A stretch of DNA of 64,000 nucleotides from Nilaparvata lugens (taxonomy: Eukaryota; Arthropoda; Insecta; Hemiptera; Delphacidae): the NCBI RefSeq assembly GCF_014356525.2, contig NC_052505.1:21163432-21227431 (forward strand), written 5' to 3'. The first letter of the stretch is position 1. Each line of letters begins with the position of its first letter. A model generated the notes under the pieces. That model was not told the origin of the DNA, searched no databases, and worked only from the letters and a program-made list of their open reading frames with translations. Positions 10,425-21,539 of this stretch are shown piece after piece. The position numbers and the translations under genes are program-made.

Positions 10425-11992
10425 CTAACTATCGATTATATGTATCTTGGGTTGTGCTACCGTTACAGCAGATAATTTACACACATACAACTTGATGCCT
10501 AAATATGCACAGCATAAAGTTAAAAACCCTAACCAGCCAAATAATATATAAAAAACAAAACTAGAGGAATTTACAACATCTCCCCAAGAATTTGGAAGAT
10601 CTACTTTGTGAAATATATCTGACGATATTACGTCTTGAACTGTAAATTCCGGAACCTTTATATCTATATCAGTTTTTAAAATTTCGCTAAAATTAACAAA
10701 ATTAGGATTGAAATGCGGTTGCAAAACATCAATTTTCAACGAATTAAACTTAACCCAATGCAAAGGTAAGTAATGGAGAACCTGAGGTTGTTTATCAACA
10801 TTTGCGTCACACGGAAAAGTCTTTCTCACCATTATTCTCCCGCCGACCGAAATCTCGCAATGACAGGGTAAAACCACATACATTGCCGCGGAAGATAGCA
10901 TAAGAAATCGTCCTGTGCCCGACAAGAAGAGAGATGATCTCCCGAGATGACCTGAATCTCACCGTCCTCCTGTCTCCGCGCCAAAACGAAATCCTGCTGC
11001 TGAAGCTGACAAATCTGGCCGTCGAAATACATAGGTGTCCTCACATACTTGTGCAATTGAAACTGTCCGCCGATGCTGACCAACGGTACTTTTAAGCTAA
11101 GCACAATGGAGTTCTCCTTCACCACACAAGTCGTAAGTGGAAGATCAAAATATCGCTGCAAATCCGATAGAGGTATAGCTAACTGGTGTCCTTTCGACTT
11201 ATATCCTTTCTCCAATCTGAAGAGATCTGAACGTAATAAATTGGGGTGTACCAGCGAAAAGGGTAAAAGCTTTTTATCACAGCGTTCCTTCGCAGTATTT
11301 ATGAATTCCTGCCGTGATAAAATATTTACATGTGAGTAGAGGTGAAAAATGTAAATTAATAACTGGTTTGTGAACAGTGTTTTCTCCTCCGATACATTCT
11401 GTTGTACGAATAATCTCATACTGTCTGTTAATTTGCTATACGCATCGTGAAATTGCTGAGAAAAATTTCCAGCAAACTGCCTCAAGTTGCGAGAAATCCG
11501 AATTAAATCTTTGTGGTCGTCTGCAACCAACCCTTGGAATGCGTTGAGGTGATCAGCTACATGTTTTTCGTTGAATTCCAGCTTATGAAGTTCCCCATCC
11601 GTCGCGACTGCGCAACAAAAATGAAGAAAATCGCCGACAACATCGATCGCTCTGGTCTTTCGTGAAGCTTGAGTTCCCAAACGAATTGAAGAGTTGAAAG
11701 CAGCATGACTGTTGCGAAGAATTCCGTTTGTAGAATTATACAAAACTTCTACCGCATCCGCTAAACTGCAATCCTCTTGTTGACAGTTAGGCCAGAACAC
11801 CCTTTCCGCCTGCAAGATGTCGAGCTGAGCTGCCGGGAAATCTACCTCGTATGTTAGTGGAACCGATGATTCATACGCTACAGCGTGACGTAGCTCCTTG
11901 TAGAAAACTCCCGCGAAGACCCTGACTGCCTCCAGTTGCACCGTGAAAGTCGTGAGAATGAGAAATGACGCAAAATGTACCATAATTGACAT
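10425..11992 (-). pseudogene. env: Env-like membrane fusion protein (F-like), frameshifted
   Basis: Two overlapping minus-strand frames (11992-10832 and 10925-10425) together cover one envelope-type protein of about 520 residues; the shift lies between 10832 and 10925. The N-terminus is a hydrophobic signal-like segment (residues about 3-19). A furin-type site RKTR is at residues 111-114, followed by a hydrophobic Val/Gly/Phe stretch resembling a fusion peptide and then an alpha-helical region. The second frame ends with a transmembrane segment (its residues about 122-147) and a short tail. Several NxS/T sites occur. This layout matches insect errantivirus Env and baculovirus F proteins. The single shift would stop production of the anchored form unless it is a sequencing error. 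Confidence 0.8.
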
Positions 11993-14900
11993 GTTTATGC
12001 GTAACAGAACCTCTTACAAACAAAAAAAACTCTACTTTGAAGCAACCGCAAATGAATCGTAATAAAAAAATCAAGAGAAACGTTTACAATAATATTAATA
12101 AACTCGACGTGAATATTACAATTAACAACTGGACTGGCTGGTTAGCATATATTATTAATCAGAAACCTAGAAATGATACAATTTATTAGAAGTGCATAGG
12201 CCTATATTTATACTGGAACAATTCTGAAATCAGAACAATATATGAGTCATATGAAAACAAAATCACAATCATACAATAAATAATCAGAATATAAAAACTT
12301 ATACTCTAGTTATATTTTTATCGAGAAATAAATTCAAGTCAAAATAAAAGTGAATAAAATATTCATCCATCAAAAATATAATTGTCTTATAACAGCTTCA
12401 TTATGAATTTCTATTAGTGAACGTTTAAAAGTATCAATAACAACGTTTGTCACTCAAATGAACGACCTTGCCCTGGATATGAATAACAAAATTGACAACT
12501 AAACAAAAATACGTGACAATTGCACTTTCTTTAACGTAGGTCACATCAGTACAAACGCAAAAATAAAATAACAAAACAATGAATTACATTAATGTACTTT
12601 TTCGTGGCACCCAATATTAAAACGTACCATGATTTATCGAGAAAAAAAAAGTTATATCAGTGAGAATGTTATATTACAAAAATGTAACATGTAATCAGAA
12701 TATGTAATTATGTGAATGAAACATGACCATTTGGTTATCATAAAATGGTAAACTATCCATCAACCATATTTCCTGTTCATTTTCCTGGAATAACCATAAT
12801 TTGAAATAACTGAGATATAATTATAATGACTATGAAATATAACATGGTTAGTCATAACTGTAAAATCAATACAAAATCAATAATGCAACTGTGAAATTAA
12901 ATGTAAAACCCAGCCAAATACCAATTTTCATAGGTAACTGTACCCTAAAATTATAAATATGTAACCATGGAATAATAAACCCTCTTCTATAATAACTGAT
13001 TCTATATCGTAAAACATGGTTCTACAATGATTACCAAAAATCACTTCTGAAAATAAAAACTCAACCATAATAATAAGCCCTAAACTCAACCTATTGTGCC
13101 AAAAGAAAAACTTTTCTACTCAAAACCATTAATATTAGAACCATGACACAATGAAACTCAAATATTATCATGAAATATAATCAAGAATATAGTAATCATT
13201 AGTTTATACTGAGAAAAAATTATAAAACGAAATTCAATTCAAAGATATAAACGTATAAAACTGAAACTCTGCTATCCATAGCTAAAAAATTCCCCTATAA
13301 CCGTTTATTATAACCCATGGACAATAAGTTTGGTCTATATTACCATTGAAAAATATGGACTTCACCTCCAGCAACAATAATCAGTAATAATACTTTAATA
13401 AAATTTTACGAGGACTTATAATTATAGGCTTGAATCATAAGACCCCATCGAAAACAGATCAAATAAATAAAATATAATCCTATTATTCAACCACTGGATG
13501 ATAAATCCATAAATATTATAATCAATTCTGATAAACAATGATGAAATGATAAATAATTACGAATAATATTTACAAAAATTCTCTTAGGGACTTTAATATA
13601 GCGCATGACTTCAAAAAAATACGACTTAAAAAAATGACTATCACCATTAAACCTTAAATATCAACACCTTATGACAACAAATTCAAATATTCAATTCATG
13701 AATTCTATCAACAAAATATCTACCTTTAATAACCCTTGAAAATATTTCAATAAAACTTATTCATAACCTTAATATAATGAAATATAAAATCCAAAGGGCC
13801 AAAATTCTAAAGTGAAATATCTCAGAACCCTTTGCCCTAAACAAAATTATAATTATCGCAATGCTAAAATCTATGCTAAGAAAATATGAAACTGCAATAA
13901 AATTTTTTTCGAAAATCGACTTTTTCCGAATTTGTCTGAAATTTCTAGACTAACAATCAAGATACGCCGCATACCTTGTAATCATCATAAATCGTAAAAA
14001 AAAGAACTCATCGGAATAAACGAATACCACTTATAACTGAAAACCAAAATCCAATATATGTAGAATACAACTATCCATCAAATATCATGAAACCAAAATG
14101 AAATCCCAACATAAACCATAGAAAAATAGCAGATAACCATTTAGCAAAAACGCGCGAAATTCAAAATCAGTAGATAACCATTCAGCAGAAACGCGCGAAA
14201 TTCAAAATCCGTGTCTGACTGTAGCCGAAAATTTACTACCTATTGAAATAACTCACGAACCCTCAAATATCTCAAAAATATCTACTTCACATATCCTATC
14301 CCATTTTAGAAATGCAAGCGAATGACCTAAAATTCATCTTTAAATTCAAAAAAAAAAATTTTTTTGCTACTATACAAGGTCACCAACAAAAACTATAAAA
14401 TGAAAAACCTCCAAACCCTTTGCTCTAAACAAACTTTTTCACAGAACAAAGTTGAACGTACTCATCCTAAAAAATAAGATTCCCGAAAAAAAAAATCGAA
14501 AATTCACAAAATTGTTTTCCATGAACTGGAGATTTCTGAATTTTTCGATAATTTCGCCTCTTGGCAGCCAGTAGAGCAAAAATTTAGTAGAAGTCAATCA
14601 ATATCGAACGCTATCAAAATCGTCGTTTGAAAAACTTCCTTCACAACAGATTCGTTCGGTGAATTACATTGAATTTCCAGAATATGTTTCAAAATACTAA
14701 AACAAAACTTTATAGGAAGAAAAAAAATCACAAAACCCCAAAAAGAAAATTTTGAAAATTATTGAAAAATACCTAACTCGAAAACTACTGCCCTAATCGA
14801 AAAATTTTATTGGACATAAACGATTGAAATTATCACTACCTACAAGCTCAGTGAAAAAAAAATCATAAAATCCCAAAATTGAAAAGTTCATTATTAGTAA

Positions 14901-15123
14901 AAATATCAAAATCTAATAAAAATTCTATTCTAATTATCTTATTCTACTCTAATCATTATTCTTTTTAGCTCATAATATTTCCACATAACATAATATTAAT
15001 CATTCTTCATATCGGACAATGATTATTTTCAATTTATCTGACATCGAATGATGTATTAGTCCCAAACAGTTCAGCGTTCTCCATTGAATGACAACTGCAA
15101 ATCAGCTAAAAGGCCTCGTTCTA
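11993..15123. other. Noncoding interior of the LTR element where pol would be expected
   Basis: About 3.1 kb with no frame of note on either strand and no visible protease, reverse transcriptase or integrase motif. It is strongly AT-rich with many short A and T runs. A short tandem duplication is present at about 14125-14205 (ATAACCATT, then GCAAAAACGCGCGAAATTC or GCAGAAACGCGCGAAATTC). It is either a fully decayed pol or unrelated filler. The near-identical LTRs argue against decay after insertion. Confidence 0.6.
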
Positions 15124-15489
15124 CTAGCAATATTGTCTCATGTAATACTTTCGCTGAGTCTGCTGAGTCTGAGTTCGTTTTTCAAACCTCTCCAGAATTA
15201 TTGTTTCAATAAATATTTCATCGCTATTAACGCTTAACTGGGACACGCTTTCCAAACTATTCAAAATTATGTCATCATATTTCTCTACCGAACTCTCATT
15301 AATAATAATTCCATCAGTTTCAATTTTATTATTCTTCATATCTTTCGGATAATTACAATAATTCAAATCTGACTCTGTATTTTCACCTTCACTGTTCACA
15401 CAAATCGCTGATTCACATTTTTTCTGTAATCGGTTTAATATACTATTTCCATGGCCTGGTTCTTGTTTATCAATAATTGATTCATTCAT
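15124..15489 (-). CDS. Small ORF downstream of gag, unknown
   Basis: A 121-residue acidic, Asn/Ser/Glu-rich frame starts 16 bases after the gag stop and lies in a different frame. It has no recognisable motif. It could be the remnant of a gag C-terminus or of a pol N-terminus. It may also be fortuitous, although its composition resembles the end of the gag frame. Confidence 0.4.
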   Translation of the reverse strand: MNESIIDKQEPGHGNSILNRLQKKCESAICVNSEGENTESDLNYCNYPKDMKNNKIETDGIIINESSVEKYDDIILNSLESVSQLSVNSDEIFIETIILERFEKRTQTQQTQRKYYMRQYC

Positions 15490-15505
15490 CTTGTTAACAA
15501 AACTT

Positions 15506-17014
15506 TCAACTTTTCAACTCTGAACATGAGTCAGTAATATTTCGTTCAAAACCATTATTTGCTGATCCACATTTCTGGCTATAATTAATTTTAATATCTA
15601 CAAGATCAATCTCGTGTTTATGGGAGATTGAATATTTCTTATCATCAGTATTAGAATAGTTTCTTCTAACATATATCCCATTGTGCCTAACACCTTCCAA
15701 AGTAGAACCTGATTCAGTGACTATACAACCTCCTAATTCATTCCTTGAATTATCAATATTTGATGGACCGCCGTCTAAAACATTTTCATCAATATGCCTA
15801 GTACTAAACTCCTGTGTCCTATCAGTAAAATATGCTTTCTTACGTCTAGCATTTTCCGAAAACTTATTTCTGCCATCAAAAGAACACACTCTAATATCAT
15901 AGCCTTCTTTTTCACAAATTCTATGCATCCTTTTATAAACCCGATAAGCATAATTAACGTTGTAAAAACAATTCCGCGTAAAATGATTATGTTTACCACA
16001 AACTTTACATTTCTTACGTCTTCTTTTTCTATTAGTCCTATTATTCACGAGACTAACATTCTGATGCATCTTGACTCCTCTAGATTCACAATCATTACGC
16101 ATACCAGAGTTCACAAAATGTTCAAACGGCCTGTTATCAATCGTAAAAGAGAAATCCAAATCACTTTCCGATAAATCTGATAACTCTTCCTTAATCATTT
16201 CCCTATCTTTATCCTCTTTATCTTCCTCATTCAAATCACAATCATTACAAATAAGAACTTCATCCAACCCATTTTCAATCTCGAAGTTACTAACATGACA
16301 ATATACATCCACTTCATTTGAAACATAATAATTACAAGAATCAAAATCATCACAGATAATAGCATTTTCTAAACAATTCTCATTTTCAAACTCATTTCCG
16401 ATTTCCAATAGTTCTTCAAATTCTGGTTCCATAATATCATTAATTACTTGCACCTGTCCAAATTTCCACTCATTCAAATACTGACATGATAATTCATATT
16501 TCTCAATATTTTTATACAATTCTACAATAGTACTATTTGATAACATTATAATTCTTTCAAATATATTTGAAGACAAACCTCTTGAAATTATCCTGATAAT
16601 CCGAGATTCATGCATATTCGAATCTACTTTTCTACATAGGGATAAGACTCGTGCTACAAAATCTCTACCATCTTCTTCAAATTCCATGCTACAAGTATCT
16701 AATTCCTTTTCTAGTTTCCACAATTTGAGAGGAGATCGATAGAAATTAACCAATTTTTCTTTCACTGGCATATATTCAAATTTGTCCTGTCGAGTCAAAT
16801 CATTCTCAATCTCGTCAAAATATTTCTCAGCACTCCCTTTCAAACAAAACCGCAAGTATAATAAATTATCTTTTTCATCCCAACCGTTCGCTAAGGCAAC
16901 CTTTTCAAAATAGTTGAAAAAATCATCAATGTCAAATTCTTCATCTTTTCCATCAAAAAATTTCGGTAATAGTAACGGTCTAAGTTTTTCCATTGTTAAT
17001 CTGTTCCAATCCAA
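15506..17014 (-). CDS. gag: Gag-like nucleocapsid protein with a CCHC zinc knuckle
   Basis: The frame is 502 residues, open, with an ATG start at 17014. The N-terminal 200 residues (LPKFFDGKDEEFDIDDFF, then ANGWDEKD, YLRFCLKGSA and FYRSPLKLW) resemble the retrotransposon gag fold of Ty3/gypsy elements. A basic stretch (RKRRRKKC) leads into one CX2CX4HX4C knuckle, CKVCGKHNHFTRNC, near residues 336-349. Gag packages element RNA into particles. It is the first gene after the 5' LTR leader. It is not fused to any pol frame, which is unusual for a copy this young. Confidence 0.85.
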   Translation of the reverse strand: MDWNRLTMEKLRPLLLPKFFDGKDEEFDIDDFFNYFEKVALANGWDEKDNLLYLRFCLKGSAEKYFDEIENDLTRQDKFEYMPVKEKLVNFYRSPLKLWKLEKELDTCSMEFEEDGRDFVARVLSLCRKVDSNMHESRIIRIISRGLSSNIFERIIMLSNSTIVELYKNIEKYELSCQYLNEWKFGQVQVINDIMEPEFEELLEIGNEFENENCLENAIICDDFDSCNYYVSNEVDVYCHVSNFEIENGLDEVLICNDCDLNEEDKEDKDREMIKEELSDLSESDLDFSFTIDNRPFEHFVNSGMRNDCESRGVKMHQNVSLVNNRTNRKRRRKKCKVCGKHNHFTRNCFYNVNYAYRVYKRMHRICEKEGYDIRVCSFDGRNKFSENARRKKAYFTDRTQEFSTRHIDENVLDGGPSNIDNSRNELGGCIVTESGSTLEGVRHNGIYVRRNYSNTDDKKYSISHKHEIDLVDIKINYSQKCGSANNGFERNITDSCSELKS

Positions 17015-17576
17015 TTCTATTCAATAATAAATAATAAATTTCCAATTAATCTGGTTTCAATAATCATAAATTTTCCATATCTCAAATATCGATATCTCTC
17101 CAATAATAATAAATTTATCCTATTCAATCATATCTTAATAATCATTAATTTCTCATCTCATCATAAATATCTAATTCTTTCTAATAAGAATTGATAATAA
17201 ATCTTGCAATCGTACAAAATCTTCAATTGTCATAGCTTTTGCAATTCAAAATCAATAATAATCGTAAATCTTCCAATATCGTGAATCTCAAAATTAATCT
17301 GTTCAATTATAATCATCATTCTCCATCCGTTAAAATCCATTATTAGTAATCAATTATTGTTCGACAAATTCAATAAATCCTCGAAATTCATCCTACAAAC
17401 TGTTTTTACACTCCTGTAAGGTTCAAACTCAACTATTTCACCCATAATTTCACTGAAATAAAAACATATATTTAATAATGAAAAATGCAACCACAAAAAT
17501 TGAATCTTCAATGAGGTAACCGGAAAAGTCCAAATTTTAAAAGCTGGATTAAAAACCCTTGAGCCTCCACCAATTA
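17015..17576 (-). promoter_or_regulatory. Leader between the 5' LTR and gag, with PBS-like site
   Basis: No coding sequence. On the minus strand, four bases after the LTR end, TGGTGGAGGCTC (from 17572 downward) occupies the primer-binding-site position and starts with the usual TGG. The matching tRNA cannot be named by eye. Confidence 0.5.
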
Positions 17577-18405
17577 TGTAAACAATATGTGGACGGCAGG
17601 ATAAACCTCCACCAAATATGTAAGCAATATGTGCCTCCACCAATTATGTAAAGGTGGGGAAATGAAAAACAAGAAATGATCGTACTGGTTTTGATAATTA
17701 AAACAAAACAATAAATTATTTGTACAAAAATTAGAATTATAATTATAAATTATGAAATAACAATAAATATATGAATAATTCAAGCGCTACTCGCTTGGCT
17801 GCTAGTGAAGATTAAATTTGTTGTGATTATGGAAAATTTAAAACAATGACTCAGTAGTCACCTACCTTTATGATAATGGCCCCCAATTTGGCATCCACTG
17901 GTTAAACGCGACGTTAATTATTAATGAAAAATAAATAAAAAAAACTGATCTAATGAAGTGGGTTCAGATCCCTTCTTATTCAATAATACAATTCTCTTTA
18001 AACTGCCCGAACTGTGACAGGAAAACTGTATTATAAAACAAGAACAAAATCTATCCCCTTCACCAGAACGGCCGGACTTTACTCACAGTCCTAACGAACG
18101 AGCTCACACACACCACTAGTAAAATTTTGGGTATTAATATATAACTCAGTCAATGCCAAACATGAAGCCATTTCAAATACATATTTTTATCAGTCGCACA
18201 AGCGAGCACGTTTGTTATGAAAAACAAAAGAGAAGCTACAATAATTTTGATAACAAGTGAAATAAACAATCTTTCTGTCGATGACAAAACTGTTCAAAGG
18301 CAGAAACACCGTTCATTAAACTTTTCGTAAATTAAAACTCTAAAATCCTGATCAATATGAGATAAATATATGAATCATATATATGTCCCATATGACCAGG
18401 TGACA
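17577..18405 (-). repeat. 5' LTR of the gag-env element
   Basis: 829 bp, near-identical to 9115-9941. Its inner (3') end holds two further copies of the TGGTGGAGG word, at 17606-17614 and 17634-17642. Confidence 0.9.
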
Positions 18406-18580
18406 TAACAGGCAACAATTCAGATAAATTATCAACTGAGGTTTCTGTAAAAATAAATATTTTAGTAAAAGTTACTGGACTTGGGAGTTGGGCCTATAGA
18501 AAATTTTCAAAAATTGAAAATTAATTGAACTATAAATTGAAAAAAAAATAATAAAAGTTTACTAGACTTGACAGTCCTGG
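18406..18580. repeat. Repeat A, right part, with TAAC duplication
   Basis: Starts with the duplicated TAAC (18406-18409) and continues the repeat interrupted by the LTR element. It matches 43469-43640, including AGTTACTGGACTTGGGAG and CTAGACTTGACAGTCCTGG. Confidence 0.8.
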
Positions 18581-20012
18581 ACCTTTTCATTAATATGTTG
18601 AAAGAGTTGAAAACATGGAATTTGGAATTACAATAATAGGTATTAAATTTGGGTTTTGAGTTTTGTGAACTCAATTACAAATAGCATTATATATGGTGCT
18701 TATAATCATTTAAAAACAAATGATAATTAATTTGAAAAGAGATTATAATGATAAATGGAAGATGAAGTGTACCAACTAGACTTGGGGGTCCCAAGCCTTT
18801 ACAAATGTTGGGACAATGAAATATAAATGGAAGAAATAAAACTTGAATATGAGCCACAAATGGCGACCACGTGCTCTCCTAAAATTTGAAAATTGTAGAT
18901 TTCTGTTATTTGTTGCAACACGTGCTCTGAACATATTGTATTTAAGAATATGAACGCTCGAAGAGCTAGAATAATAAAAAGAACCGTTTCTCGAAACTAT
19001 TGAGAATGCATTTGAATAGCCTACCTGGACAGACGCTGGGGCATTATTCTTTTCAAAATAGTCTGAAACAAAATCATTCTGTCATAGAAAATTGCTAACA
19101 ATATATGATAACAGTAACGTCAGTCACAGACACGTTTACAATAGAAACCACATGGCCCACTGTGCTTTGTGTCAACCCTTGTATATATCTATAGCATAAG
19201 TTGATGGCAGGTAAATGAAGATTGTGAATAGCGATATAGATATATAGTTAGGAGAGAAGTAAATATAGATATGTAGTTTTAAATGTAACCACGTGGTCAG
19301 CATATGCTACAATTTTACCACGTGGTCAGCATATGAATATTATTGAAGCAATTATTTGATGATCAGTTATTTCAATGGTGATCACATAAAACGATAAACA
19401 TGATATATGAGTAAATGTATTTATAAATTAGGTCATGAAGTAGATTAAGCTAAATGTATAAAGTATTCAACAAATATAATGTTGTACAATAAATTATAAT
19501 TTAATAATTATTATAAGCTGATTAAGTTAGTTGAATCTGAATTCATAGGCTAAGGACAAATTTGTAAATAGAATAAACTAGGTATATTTGATTGAAACAT
19601 GTTGACAATGAGTATAAGAAACCTGCTTAATTAATTAAGTAGTAATTAATTGGTATCTTATTAATTTGATTTATACAATTCAATTGTAATGATATACTGT
19701 ATGAAATTGTGTTTTGTTCATTTCATGTATTTATTATTGAAGTATTTGCCATATTAGATTTATAAGATTGATTACTGTATTACTCAAATCAAAGCATTCA
19801 ATTGTCAGTATCCAAACTTCAGAGTTTAAATCTTGATAAAATGTATGATATCATTTGTTTTAATAATAAAGGGGAGCCATAGTTTAAAATGATATAACAT
19901 AATAAACATTATAGTGAATTCAAATTGATATTTGAATTCAATTTGTAAGCAGAATATTAGCTGATGAGTTTGAGTGTAGGCGGAGCTAGAGGGCGAAGGG
20001 TGATGAGGGGTG
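18581..20012. other. Noncoding region with four CACGTG E-boxes
   Basis: No credible open frame. CACGTG occurs at 18868-18873, 18919-18924, 19290-19295 and 19319-19324. The last two lie in an exact direct repeat of CCACGTGGTCAGCATATG. I see no gene to which they could belong. Confidence 0.4.
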
Positions 20013-20190
20013 GAAAATCGTGGTGCTAGTTTATATGCAGGCAGACCCTGTCTTGCAAGTTAGTTGCAGTTAGTTGCAGTTAGTTGCTGTTAGTTGCTGT
20101 GAGTCTCTTGGATTTTGGACAGTGTTCAGTGTAGGAGTGAGTTTTTGGTCTCAGACTTCAATTATCCTATAGGGAATTGACTGAGCCAGG
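20013..20190 (+). promoter_or_regulatory. Possible core promoter, repeat and splice donor
   Basis: A TTTATATG box near 20030 is followed by about five units of AGTTAGTTGC (20055-20105). Then come a TTCAGTGT initiator-like word near 20127 and CCAG/GTAAAG near 20187-20196, a strong donor match. This would fit a first exon of an unseen transcript or the 5' region of an unrecognised element. No downstream coding exon was found, so it remains tentative. Confidence 0.25.
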
Positions 20191-21512
20191 TAAAGATTGT
20201 ATTTAGAGTTTTCAATTTTTCTCATTTCAAATCCACACCACCCCACCCTAAAAAGCCCAAATAAGTATATCAAATTTTATAGCATTATAGTAAAGAGCAA
20301 ACTTAATTATTACTTCTTTTTAAATTCATATCTAAAGACCCAATTTTAATTAAACTTCTTGAAGCTTACAGTTGAAATTCACTTCTAAGCACAAATGATA
20401 GTTTTTTAAAGCAAGGCTCCCCTAATCATATTTATTCTTTAAAATTTATCAATTCTCTTATTTTTGACTATGATCATATTTTTAACTAGAGTTGTTCAAT
20501 ATTTTGATTTAATTACTTATTTTTCAAGTGACCTGATAAAAGTAATAAGAACTGTTTGTTAAATTTTGTTGTATAAAATTATACTTGAACTGTAGTACTT
20601 TCAAAAACTTAATCATCTTGTATTTATTTCTGATCATTACTATATTTTTTATCAATTTTTTAAAAATTCATATAAATTTAAAGATCAATAATAAATTCAT
20701 AATTAACCTTTGTTTTGCCTTTCACTTCGTACATTCCCTTACACACGACCCTGATCTATCTATCTTTATCTTTTTCTTCAATACTATTATTAGTTCAGTG
20801 AGTGTAATATAAGTATCCACACAGTGAGTGAAATTATAGTAAAGTAATTATTTTATCAATTCATAGTAATTGATTGGCGCCGGGCAAAATACCGTATAGA
20901 GTGAGGGAGTTCGAAACCCACTCTAAACAAAGACCGACAGGGGAAAGAGTTCAAATAATAATTTAAATGAGAATTGAATAAAACAATAAAACTTCCAGCT
21001 CTTTATATTTTTATACACTTTTTGATAAATATGATAAATTTTAATATATATATATGAAAAATTACTGAAGATCAAAAACTAAAATAGCAGTTTTATATAG
21101 AACTATAAAGGCTGAAGACCTATTTAGCTATTAATATTATTACAAGTTGGCTGGAGGTTATAGACTATAGGTCTATAAAATTGGTTTGTCAACCCTTTTT
21201 ACTTGAAATAAACCTATAGTTATACCTAAAGAAGGTTAACTGTCAGAACTAAGAGAAAGAGTTTCATGCAAGAATGACATGCTGTAAATTGGAAAAATGT
21301 CATTAGGGGAATGGTTCAAATCGTGGAATGATGTAGCTTATAAAAAATTATAAGAGAGATAGAACATGCTGTTGTCTAGAAAAATGTGATAATATTTCAA
21401 AGAATTGACAAATAGGGTAATGATTGGCGCTACATTGAAATTGTATTTAGATTCTTATAATTTTGTTATGAAGTATTCATGCTTTTTCTAATCTACTTAT
21501 CCAAGAAGTAGA
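20191..21512. other. Noncoding AT-rich spacer
   Basis: I see no gene. TGGCGCCGGGC at 20875-20885 resembles the start of an LTR-element primer binding site, but the sequence before it does not end in CA and no LTR pair is visible. A small inverted repeat AATCTACTT/AAGTAGATT is near 21490-21515. Confidence 0.35.
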
Positions 21513-21539
21513 TTAGTACTTCAGGAGATAGTTGTTCCT

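Larger units (their letters stand above)
9115..18405 (-). mobile_element. LTR retrotransposon with gag and env but no pol
   Basis: Two direct repeats of 827 and 829 bp, both TGT...ACA, are flanked by a 4-bp TAAC duplication. The coding strand is minus, so the 5' LTR is on the right. Order in its own direction: LTR, leader, gag (17014-15506), a small ORF (15489-15124), about 3.1 kb without coding, env (11992-10425, frameshifted), 3' LTR. No reverse transcriptase, protease, RNase H or integrase frame is present. The LTRs differ by about four substitutions and two single-base indels, so insertion was recent even though pol is missing. It probably moved using enzymes from another element. The env is of the F-like type known from insect errantiviruses. 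Confidence 0.88.

Noticed and set aside
20875..20885. LTR retrotransposon primer binding site TGGCGCCGGGC
   Set aside because: The preceding bases do not end in CA, no LTR pair is visible, and only the first seven bases match a known PBS.
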